This document shows, piece by piece, positions 1 to 4,939 of a DNA stretch of 9,861 nucleotides. The notes beneath the pieces are model-generated. The model ran no database searches, was not told where the DNA came from, and worked only from the letters and a program-made list of their open reading frames with translations. Made by a program: the position numbers and the translations under genes. Location of the stretch: positions 1 to 9,861 of the forward strand of contig CANGXE010000037.1 of NCBI GenBank assembly GCA_947457525.1, written 5' to 3'. Every line of letters begins with the position of its first letter. Position 1 is the stretch's first letter. This DNA is from Bacteroidota bacterium. Its GTDB lineage: Bacteria > Bacteroidota > Bacteroidia > Chitinophagales > LD1.

Positions 1-58
1 TAGCAAAGCTTGACATTTTGTTGTTTAGCTGTTGCAGTTGTAATGATTGCTTGCTCAT
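1..58 (-). CDS. N-terminus of a leftward gene of unknown family, cut by the window edge
   Basis: On the reverse strand an ATG at 58-56 opens a frame that stays open to the window edge (19 codons, beginning MSKQSLQLQQLNNKMSSFA). The start is supported by a near-consensus Bacteroidota promoter 32 bases upstream (90-120) and an A/T-rich leader. The visible peptide is polar with glutamines and asparagines and is too short to assign to a family. Matched palindromic operators overlap its promoter, so an autoregulated repressor (TetR or MarR type) or the first gene of a repressor-controlled efflux operon are both plausible. This is inference; the peptide itself does not show a helix-turn-helix. Confidence 0.55.
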   Translation of the reverse strand, partial: MSKQSLQLQQLNNKMSSFA

Positions 59-89
59 AAAGTAAAGTTATAAATTGACTTTGATAAGA

Positions 90-120
90 CAAAAGTAAAC
101 TTTAAACTTTACAAATACAA
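90..120 (-). promoter_or_regulatory. Bacteroidota sigma-A type promoter for the leftward edge gene
   Basis: Read on the reverse strand, a perfect -7 box TACTTTTG (97-90, consensus TAnnTTTG) is preceded by TTG (120-118) with a 20-bp spacer. This matches the known TTG-N17-23-TAnnTTTG promoter of this phylum. It predicts transcription starting near 82, about 25 bases before the ATG at 58. The spacer is almost entirely filled by an operator-like repeat. Confidence 0.65.
96..111. promoter_or_regulatory. Operator-like double site TAAACTTTAAACTTTA in the promoter spacer
   Basis: Two copies of the 9-bp near-palindrome TAAACTTTA (96-104 and 103-111) overlap by two bases, giving a 7-bp period. The site covers the start of the -7 box and most of the spacer of the leftward promoter, where a bound protein would block RNA polymerase. 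A matching double site lies 33 bp away, about three helical turns. A further half site TAAAGTTA lies at 63-70, just upstream of the start codon. The binding protein is inferred, not seen. Confidence 0.5.
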
Positions 121-126
121 GTACAT

Positions 127-146
127 AGTAAAGTTTAAGCTTTACT
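127..146. promoter_or_regulatory. Second operator-like palindrome AGTAAAGTTTAAGCTTTACT
   Basis: This 20-bp sequence is a palindrome except for one G/T pair (positions 134 and 139). Internally it is two overlapping 9-mers, TAAAGTTTA (129-137) and TAAGCTTTA (136-144), with the same two-base overlap as the site at 96-111. It lies just upstream of the -33 element of the leftward promoter. Two equivalent sites on one face of the DNA are typical of cooperative dimeric repressors; the identity of the factor is unknown. Confidence 0.5.
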
Positions 147-180
147 AAAATAGGTGTACTCGACCTTGGTGGAGGTGTCG

Positions 181-367
181 GTTGCCAGTTGACGGTTGCG
201 AGTTGTTGAGCGCAGCGAAATCCCGCTCTTCAGGCGGGGTCGGTTGTCGGAAATCAGTTGACGGTTGTTAGTTGCGAGTTGTCAGTTGCGAGTTGTTGAG
301 CGCAGCGAAATCTCGCTTTTCAGGCGGGGTCGGTTGTCGGAAATCAGTTGACGGTTGTTAGTTGTGA
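181..367. repeat. Two 90-bp tandem repeats made of GTTGNNN heptads around a GC hairpin
   Basis: Copy one (181-270) and copy two (271-360) have identical length and differ at only five positions; a third copy starts at 361 and fades after about 7 bases. Much of each unit is a string of heptads of form GTTGNNN (four at 181-208, six at 257-298, three at 347-367). They are interrupted by a block containing GAGCGCAGCGAAAT and a short hairpin, CCCGC-7-GCGGG (222-238 in copy one). In copy two the stem base C becomes T, which still pairs with G. No open frame of note crosses it, so it is treated as non-coding repeat DNA. Confidence 0.85.
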
Positions 368-415
368 GAAGATAAAGTTCAAAGATTTTGCAGCGAAGCA
401 CATAAGAAGCGAAGG

Positions 416-457
416 GAATGGAGAATGGATAATTGATAATTGACAATTATTTTTTTT
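416..457. repeat. AT-rich heptad array ending in a hairpin and T-run
   Basis: Five 7-bp units follow one another: GAATGGA twice, TAATTGA twice, then CAATTAT (416-450). The last units form the perfect inverted repeat ATAATTG-A-CAATTAT (436-450), directly followed by seven T (451-457). As RNA this would be a weak, AT-only stem with a U-tract, so a minor rightward terminator is possible. A simple slippage-prone repeat is the safer reading. The rest of 59-537 (368-415 and 458-537) shows no gene or clear promoter. Confidence 0.5.
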
Positions 458-537
458 CGCTAACAGATGTGACGGAGTGAATTGAAAAATGACGGGAAAA
501 ATTGTAAATCCGTAGTAGAAATTAAACGCTGAAAAAT

Positions 538-759
538 ATGTTTACCACCATAGAAATTGACAGACACAACCTGACTATTATGGGCGTTAAATTTTCAGAC
601 TTGAAAACATTGGAAAGCACAGCAAATGCTTTGGGTAGTAATATGTTTGAAGGGTTCAAGCCAACTCCCAAAGGAGTGGAAATTATCCGCGACTACGTGA
701 CCGGTAAAATTTCGTTGAGTGAGTTTGTGGCATTTGCCAAACAAAAAGCATATGTCTAA
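538..759 (+). CDS. VbhA-like Fic antitoxin, toxin absent
   Basis: A 73-residue protein resembling VbhA antitoxins, small helical proteins that bind a class I Fic AMP-transferase and block its ATP site. The family's inhibitory motif (S/T)xxxE(G/N) is present as SNMFEG (S34, E38, G39). It is followed by the typical proline-rich turn (KPTP, 41-44) and a helix-turn with YVTGKISLSEF (53-63), comparable to the end of Bartonella VbhA. Starting at Met15 (base 580) would give 59 residues, close to VbhA's length, so the first 14 residues may not be translated. No Shine-Dalgarno is visible, as is usual in this phylum. A Fic gene normally follows at once, but none is present here: the next kilobase has no HxFx(D/E)GNGR motif. 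This is therefore an orphan antitoxin or the remnant of a lost module. The assignment rests on motif reading only. Confidence 0.7.
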   Translation: MFTTIEIDRHNLTIMGVKFSDLKTLESTANALGSNMFEGFKPTPKGVEIIRDYVTGKISLSEFVAFAKQKAYV

Positions 760-817
760 TTTGATTTTGATGGTGTTCTTGACTTGTTTAGGAGTTGGGG
801 CTCCGAAAGCGGCATAA
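752..817 (+). other. Short overlapping reading frame at the expected toxin start position
   Basis: ATG at 752 overlaps the antitoxin stop (ATGTCTAA), the arrangement expected for a translationally coupled partner. The frame ends after 21 codons (TAA 815-817). Its product is hydrophobic (MSNLILMVFLTCLGVG...) and does not resemble a Fic N-terminus. It may be a degraded toxin start, a tiny membrane peptide, or chance. No function is assigned. Confidence 0.25.
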
Positions 818-831
818 AACGTATAAATAGC

Positions 832-1002
832 ATGCGTAAAACTAAATCAAAAGAACTAGATGTAGACTTCATAGGTGGTCAAGGTAAACCATTGACAAAA
901 GATGAACAACTCGCTATAAGTGCCTTTATTAAGAAATTGAAACAAGGGCAAAATAAAAGCAGCAAAGGAAAGTCGTTGAAAAAAGTGAATCAGCTTGTTT
1001 AA
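832..1002 (+). CDS. Small uncharacterised protein with DVDFIGGQ core
   Basis: A 56-residue protein from ATG 832. Its centre reads ELDVDFIGGQGKPLTKDEQ (residues 8-26), followed by a helix ending in a very basic tail rich in Lys, Ser and Gln. I recall short Bacteroidota proteins with the same layout (acidic DVDFIGG(Q/E) segment, PLTxEE, then a basic helix), but no function is established that I know of. The strong acidic-basic split suggests binding to a partner or nucleic acid. A longer version from TTG 784 is possible. It lies 72 bases after the antitoxin, in the same phase, so the frame is continuous from the antitoxin apart from its single stop codon. Co-transcription with the antitoxin is likely. 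A role as part of a toxin-antitoxin remnant is a guess. Confidence 0.55.
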   Translation: MRKTKSKELDVDFIGGQGKPLTKDEQLAISAFIKKLKQGQNKSSKGKSLKKVNQLV

Positions 1003-1004
1003 CG

Positions 1005-1015
1005 GCACTGCGGTG
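1005..1015. repeat. Dispersed element copy 1 (GCACTGCGGTG core)
   Basis: The 11-mer GCACTGCGGTG starts three bases after the stop of the small gene ending at 1002. The same 11-mer recurs at 2942 and 3718, also in gaps between genes. In this copy the downstream arm is not clearly conserved, although a GC-rich segment near 1036-1046 may be a diverged version. Confidence 0.5.
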
Positions 1016-1061
1016 GGTTAGGACAAGCCATATCAGCTGTGGGCTGTAATATATGGTTTAG

Positions 1062-1076
1062 CATTAAATCTTAATG
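1062..1076. other. Perfect short inverted repeat CATTAAATCTTAATG
   Basis: Stem CATTAA / TTAATG with a three-base loop, between the small gene and the phosphoesterase gene. It is too AT-rich and lacks an adjacent T-run, so it is not a convincing terminator. It could be a protein-binding site. No -7/-33 promoter could be recognised in 1003-1130. Confidence 0.25.
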
Positions 1077-1108
1077 TTTAGTTAGCATTTCAACAATAAT
1101 ACGGTAGC

Positions 1109-1124
1109 AAATACAAATGTATTT
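1109..1124. promoter_or_regulatory. Palindrome AAATACAAATGTATTT ahead of the phosphoesterase gene
   Basis: Seven-base arms AAATACA / TGTATTT separated by two A. The site ends six bases before the ATG at 1131. In DNA it could be an operator; in mRNA it could form a hairpin masking the translation start region. Neither is demonstrated. Confidence 0.35.
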
Positions 1125-1130
1125 AGTGGG

Positions 1131-2885
1131 ATGAAAAAAATCATTTTACTCCTATTATTATCGCCATCCTTTTCGGCTTTTGCTAATACGATAAACTTGT
1201 ATGCCGATTCGGTTCATGCCCCATTTTATTATGGTGTGGCATCGGGCGACCCTACAGCGAATAGTGTGATTATTTGGACACACATTACTTCTTTGCAACC
1301 CTCTGAAACTGTTGCTTATGAGGTGGCTTCAGATAGTTTGTTTACTACATTGGTAAGTAATGGTACATTTACTACCAAAGACTCTTTAGATTATACAGTA
1401 ACTATTGATGTAGGAGGATTACTGGCCAATTCTACTTATTACTACCGATTTAAAAATAACAATAAAACCTCTGCCATCGGCAGAACGCGAACCGCTCCTT
1501 CCGGCACAAGCAATGAAGTGAAGTTTGTTGTAATATCATGCAGCAGCGTTTACTCCGGGTATTTTAATTCTTATAGAAACATTGCATCGAGAGATGATTT
1601 GAATGCAGTGATCCATTTAGGCGATTACATTTATGAAGATAGAGTGCTGAATGAAGAGGTAAGATTTCCTGATAATCCACCTGCTCTTCCTCAAAATATT
1701 CAAGACTGGCGAACCATTCATAAGTTTTGGCTCTTGGATCCTGATTTGAGAGCAGCCCGCCAAAAACATCCGTTTATCCAGTTGTGGGATAACCATGATA
1801 CGGATGGTTTGCATTTTGATTGTTTGGAATCGTCTGAAGCTTTTATGAATTATGTTCCTGTGCGACAAAACCCATCGAATTACCAAAAAATTTACCGCAA
1901 GCTTAGCTATGGCAACTTGCTAGATGTATTTATTTTGGATGTTGCGCTTTGGCGTGGAATAGATACTATATCCGGTTCAGACAAAAGCTATTTAGGTAAT
2001 GAGCAATTTCAATGGTTTAAAAATGCCATCAGCAACTCCACAGCTAAGTGGAAAGTGGTAGGTAGTCAAAAAATGTTCAGCACTTGGTCGGTTGGCAGTA
2101 CCGGTGGAATTGTAAATTCGAATGCATGGGATGGCTTTCCTTTAGAAAGAACAAGAGTTTTAAATGTTATTGATAGCGGGAACATAAATAATGTAGTGTT
2201 TATTAGTGGCGATTCGCATGTGAGCTTAGCAGCAGATGTGCCATACACCCCTTATGATACGACCACCTATAAAAAATCAACCGGTTTCGGAAGTTTATGC
2301 GTGGAGTTTGCTCCGGCAAGTATTTCAAGAGGCAACTTTAATGAAAAAGGTTTAAGTGCCTTTTTAATAAACACTTTGCTAGAAACCAGTAATTTGGAAA
2401 ACCTTCATCACCAGTATGTTGAGCTAACCAAACACGGTTATGGAATCATGTCCTTCAATAATGACAGTTTACATGCACAATACTATTACTGTGATATTTT
2501 AGTAAACAGCAATCTCAATGAGTTGGGGGCAGCGTTAACCCTTTATGACGGGGAAAATCATTGGAAAAGAAAGGATAAAATTCAAACCTCCATTGAAAAC
2601 AATGAGAGTGAAAACAACCCTAATGTCGTTTTATCAAAACTTTACCCAAATCCTACAGATAAAGATATTCAGTTTGATATAGCATTGATCAATGCGGAGG
2701 ATGTTAATGTAAGTATATACCAAATCATAAATCCTAAGCACATCAACCACAAAAGCACCAGAACGCTCAAAAATATTACAAAAGAGCATGTAAGTTTTTC
2801 TGTAGCGGAGTTACCGGCAGGAGTTTATATATTGATGGTAGAAAGCAACAGCTTTTACAAAGGGCAACTTTTTATTAAGCAATAA
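1131..2885 (+). CDS. Secreted PhoD-like alkaline phosphatase/phosphodiesterase with type IX sorting tail
   Basis: A 584-residue exported metallophosphoesterase of the PhoD family, expected to hydrolyse phosphate esters outside the cell. A signal peptide spans residues 1-18 (KK, seven hydrophobics, AFA|N). A PhoD-type Ig-like N-domain opens with GVASGDPTANSVIIWTH (35-51). The catalytic domain shows SCS with the metal-binding Cys137, HLGDYIYE (162-169; Asp165, Tyr168), WDNHD (219-223), GSQ (311-313) and the late ligand motif GDSH (360-363). The core therefore looks intact. Near 385-400, GFGSLCVEFAPASISRG matches the family's conserved end region. The C-terminal about 80 residues begin LYPNPT (504-509) and end in a beta-rich QLFIKQ, the type A sorting domain used by the type IX system to reach the cell surface. 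The substrate is not known. There is no visible operon with the fasciclin gene 242 bases downstream. Confidence 0.88.
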   Translation: MKKIILLLLLSPSFSAFANTINLYADSVHAPFYYGVASGDPTANSVIIWTHITSLQPSETVAYEVASDSLFTTLVSNGTFTTKDSLDYTVTIDVGGLLANSTYYYRFKNNNKTSAIGRTRTAPSGTSNEVKFVVISCSSVYSGYFNSYRNIASRDDLNAVIHLGDYIYEDRVLNEEVRFPDNPPALPQNIQDWRTIHKFWLLDPDLRAARQKHPFIQLWDNHDTDGLHFDCLESSEAFMNYVPVRQNPSNYQKIYRKLSYGNLLDVFILDVALWRGIDTISGSDKSYLGNEQFQWFKNAISNSTAKWKVVGSQKMFSTWSVGSTGGIVNSNAWDGFPLERTRVLNVIDSGNINNVVFISGDSHVSLAADVPYTPYDTTTYKKSTGFGSLCVEFAPASISRGNFNEKGLSAFLINTLLETSNLENLHHQYVELTKHGYGIMSFNNDSLHAQYYYCDILVNSNLNELGAALTLYDGENHWKRKDKIQTSIENNESENNPNVVLSKLYPNPTDKDIQFDIALINAEDVNVSIYQIINPKHINHKSTRTLKNITKEHVSFSVAELPAGVYILMVESNSFYKGQLFIKQ

Positions 2886-2941
2886 CTCAAAGATTTTTAA
2901 CCACAGCCTTCTTAGTAAATTTCGCCCTTGTTGGTGTAAGA

Positions 2942-2977
2942 GCACTGCGGTGTATCAGCAATCAGTCGGCTGCTTGA
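2942..2977. repeat. Dispersed element copy 2 (36 bp)
   Basis: Starts GCACTGCGGTG and ends GTCGGCTGCTTGA after a 12-base middle. It aligns without gaps to the copy at 3718-3753 at about 28 of 36 positions. It lies 57 bases after the phosphoesterase stop. The remainder of the 2886-3127 gap contains a small hairpin (3035-3050) and no gene or recognisable promoter. Confidence 0.55.
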
Positions 2978-3034
2978 TATTATAAGTTGGCAAATGAAGC
3001 AAAGCCATGTATAAGAAAACGGGATGGAAACAAA

Positions 3035-3050
3035 CGTTAATTCTTTAACG
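3035..3050. other. Short hairpin CGTTAATTCTTTAACG upstream of the fasciclin gene
   Basis: A perfect six-base stem CGTTAA / TTAACG with a TTCT loop, 77 bases before the fasciclin ATG. There is no T-run, so it is unlikely to be a terminator. It may be a regulatory site or part of an untranslated leader. Confidence 0.25.
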
Positions 3051-3127
3051 CATTGGATGCCGGCTACAACTTTACAGCATGTTCGGATGTTTTAATTAGC
3101 ATTATTCAATCCTTAAACTAAATCAAA

Positions 3128-3631
3128 ATGAAAAAAACACTTTTAGTATTCGCCATCGCTTTCAGCGCACTTACCACTTTTGCTCAAAAAACAGACGTAG
3201 TAGATATTGCCATCAGTTCAAAAGATCACACTACTTTGGTAGCAGCAGTTCAAGCCGCAGACCTTGTAGCCACACTTAAAGGTAAAGGTCCTTTCACCGT
3301 TTTTGCTCCTACCAATGCCGCTTTTGGCAAATTGCCAAATGGCACTGTAGAAAGCTTACTAAAACCCGAATCAAAAGCCACATTGGCCGGCATTCTTACT
3401 TACCACGTAGTAGCAGGTAACATTGACGCTGCTGCCGTGCTTGCCGCCATAGAAAAAGGTAAAGGCAAAGCAGTATTGACCACTGTGAATGGTGAAAAAT
3501 TAACCGCCAGTTTAGATGGAAAAAATGTAGTACTTACTGACGCTAAAGGTGGAAAAACAACGGTTACTGCCGTAGACTTGAAAGGCAGCAACGGTGTTGT
3601 ACACGTTATTGATGCTGTATTGTTACCCTAG
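3128..3631 (+). CDS. Exported single-domain fasciclin (FAS1) protein
   Basis: A 167-residue protein with a signal peptide (residues 1-19, MKKTLLVFAIAFSALTTFA followed by Gln) and one complete FAS1 domain filling the rest. The two FAS1 signature blocks are clear: GPFTVFAPTNAAF (54-66, H1) and GVVHVIDAVLLP (156-167, H2), with the linking TYHVVAGN (91-98). The length is typical for bacterial one-domain members. FAS1 proteins act in adhesion or matrix contacts; a specific partner cannot be read. The mature protein has no lipobox, transmembrane helix or type IX tail, so it is probably periplasmic or released. It is a monocistronic unit: a strong terminator follows, and the next gene faces the other way. 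Codon choice is richer in GC-ending codons than the phosphoesterase, which may indicate high expression. Confidence 0.92.
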   Translation: MKKTLLVFAIAFSALTTFAQKTDVVDIAISSKDHTTLVAAVQAADLVATLKGKGPFTVFAPTNAAFGKLPNGTVESLLKPESKATLAGILTYHVVAGNIDAAAVLAAIEKGKGKAVLTTVNGEKLTASLDGKNVVLTDAKGGKTTVTAVDLKGSNGVVHVIDAVLLP

Positions 3632-3653
3632 TTAACACTTAGTTTTTGTTGCG

Positions 3654-3683
3654 AAAAGCCTCGAGTGACATCGGGGCTTTTTT
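3654..3683 (+). terminator. Intrinsic terminator of the fasciclin gene
   Basis: Stem AAAGCCTCGA (3655-3664), six-base loop, then TCGGGGCTTT (3671-3680). All ten pairs form with one T-G wobble; A3654 and T3681 add an eleventh. A run of T at 3678-3683 follows the stem. It begins 22 bases after the stop codon. Confidence 0.88.
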
Positions 3684-3717
3684 ATTTCACTTATCCATTT
3701 GCCTTGTAGATGTTGTT

Positions 3718-3753
3718 GCACTGCGGTGGCTCACCAACCTGCCGCCTGCTCGA
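3718..3753. repeat. Dispersed element copy 3 (36 bp)
   Basis: GCACTGCGGTG, 12-base middle, then GCCGCCTGCTCGA, the same spacing as copy 2 at 2942. It sits between the fasciclin terminator and the convergent end of the leftward operon. It is probably a small REP-like or recombination-derived intergenic element. Confidence 0.55.
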
Positions 3754-3784
3754 AACAAAGGAGAAAAGAAAACGCTTATAAAAA

Positions 3785-3808
3785 CCCCTTAACGAATAGG
3801 TCTATTCG
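3785..3808 (-). terminator. Possible weak terminator of the leftward operon
   Basis: The inverted repeat CGAATAG-GT-CTATTCG (3793-3808) overlaps the stop codon of the last operon gene. Read leftward it is followed by TTAAGGGG and then TTTTT. The stem is AT-rich and the T-run starts eight bases late, so termination would be inefficient. It may instead protect the 3' end. Confidence 0.35.
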
Positions 3809-4323
3809 CTTTGCGCAACCGGAACCACTGTAAAAGTTTGTTGACATGCTAAGGCTCGTTCTCTTTGCACCGAATCGGTGGCGAGAATGCGCATCAACAC
3901 CACACCTTGCCGACCAGGGGACTGAATGTCACCTTCGGTGCTCAGTGAGTTGGATAACCGAAAATTATAACTTCGAGCGCTGTCTTGAAAATTATTAATC
4001 ACATGGTAGGGCTGCACATCACTGCCGTAAAAACTGAGGGAGCAGTATTGTGTGGTGTCAGGAAAAGTACCTGTGATGATTAAATCAGTCTTGCCGACAT
4101 CATAGAAGCAAGCACTATAAACAAAATCAGGATTAGGCAGCACCACCCTTCGGAGATTAGCATCTGTTTTTGGAGCATGAATGACCGTGTTTAGTGGTTT
4201 ACCGGAGCGATGTTTGGCTAGCATGAAAATCAGATTGGGCAAATAGACAATCATCAGGTGCTGTAGGACTACCACTAACACTACCAACAGCAAGCCCTTC
4301 CTTAGTATACTTTTTATACTCAT
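3802..4323 (-). CDS. Membrane-anchored DUF1254 protein
   Basis: A 173-residue protein with one N-terminal transmembrane anchor (about residues 10-35, very rich in Leu and Val) and a soluble domain resembling DUF1254. The family-like core is seen in NTVIHAPKTD (45-54), RRVVLPNPDFVYSACFYD (58-75) and TGTFPDTTQY (84-93). The biochemical role of the family is unknown. In many bacteria DUF1254 and DUF1214 are parts of one longer protein. Here they are two genes sharing ATGA (4320-4323), which implies translational coupling and an equimolar complex. It is the last gene of the leftward operon. At 173 residues it is like the short paired version I recall from alphaproteobacteria (COG5436 beside COG5402). 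Confidence 0.75.
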   Translation of the reverse strand: MSIKSILRKGLLLVVLVVVLQHLMIVYLPNLIFMLAKHRSGKPLNTVIHAPKTDANLRRVVLPNPDFVYSACFYDVGKTDLIITGTFPDTTQYCSLSFYGSDVQPYHVINNFQDSARSYNFRLSNSLSTEGDIQSPGRQGVVLMRILATDSVQRERALACQQTFTVVPVAQSE

Positions 4324-4898
4324 GGCTTTGTCATTTTTAATTCAGGTAATGGTGTAGAAGAAAGTTTTTCCATAAAACCCTTCTCCCCTTGATAAATGCG
4401 CAACAACAAACCAAAAGGAGATACTGCGGGAGCCGGCAGCCAATTTCCTTCTTTTGAGGTAGCTGAGATTTGAATGGTAAAATTACCGGCACTGTCGGTG
4501 ACGATAGTAGATTTATTAAACCCAAAGCGGTTGGCTTCGTTGGGGATGAGGTATAAATCTTTGCCGTAAGCCGTAATGCTCCAATAATTGGCTTGTAGTT
4601 GATGGATATTCCCTGTAATGGTATAATCCTTTGTTCCGTCCAACTTGTTACCCAAGTTATCTTTACGCGCAAAAAGATAAACAGCTTCTTCAGAGGGCAA
4701 GGCAAATAATGCAAACAGAGAAACCTGTGTAGTAATTAAAGGGTCCTTACCCAAGGGTAAATTAGTAGTGCCTTGCCATACCCCGTTTTTAAAGAATGCT
4801 GTACTGTTGTCCGTATCTTTTATCCGCAAAAAAGCTACGCCAACGGCCAGCAGAAATGCAAGGAAAACAAACAACAAGCGCTTAATCCATTTTACCAT
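4320..4898 (-). CDS. Membrane-anchored DUF1214 protein
   Basis: A 192-residue protein with an N-terminal transmembrane anchor (about residues 6-24) and a DUF1214 domain. The family blocks are LDGTKDYTIT (86-95), YWSITAY (105-111), LIPNEANRFG (117-126), NWLPAP (152-157) and PFGLLLRIY (161-169). The domain is a beta-sandwich type of unknown activity; the NWLPAP and LLLR.Y motifs are its best recognised features. It lies 41 bases after the SDR gene and overlaps the DUF1254 gene by four bases. The topology suggests both soluble domains lie on the outer face of the inner membrane. Genomic association with an oxygenase and a dehydrogenase hints at handling of hydrophobic compounds, but this is inference. 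Confidence 0.82.
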   Translation of the reverse strand: MVKWIKRLLFVFLAFLLAVGVAFLRIKDTDNSTAFFKNGVWQGTTNLPLGKDPLITTQVSLFALFALPSEEAVYLFARKDNLGNKLDGTKDYTITGNIHQLQANYWSITAYGKDLYLIPNEANRFGFNKSTIVTDSAGNFTIQISATSKEGNWLPAPAVSPFGLLLRIYQGEKGFMEKLSSTPLPELKMTKP

Positions 4899-4939
4899 TC
4901 GTTATTGTTTTTGTGTTGAGCTAAAATACAAAGCATGGG

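Noticed and set aside
181..367. CRISPR array
   Set aside because: The 90-bp copies are adjacent without unique spacers, and the internal 7-bp units are degenerate; no cas gene is present.
784..831. TTG start extending the DVDFIGGQ protein by 16 residues
   Set aside because: The ATG at 832 gives the compact protein; the extension has unrelated composition and no initiation signal. It is kept only as an alternative.
2886..2941. Intrinsic terminator after the phosphoesterase gene
   Set aside because: I found no stem of useful length followed by a T-run.
3001..3060. Tiny gene beginning at ATG near 3008 between the phosphoesterase and fasciclin genes
   Set aside because: It stops after 13 codons (TAA at 3047), has no recognisable motif and shows no start signal.
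4337..4714. Leftward 125-codon frame overlapping the DUF1214 gene in another phase
   Set aside because: Composition is irregular and it shows no domain, while the overlapping frame has all DUF1214 motifs.
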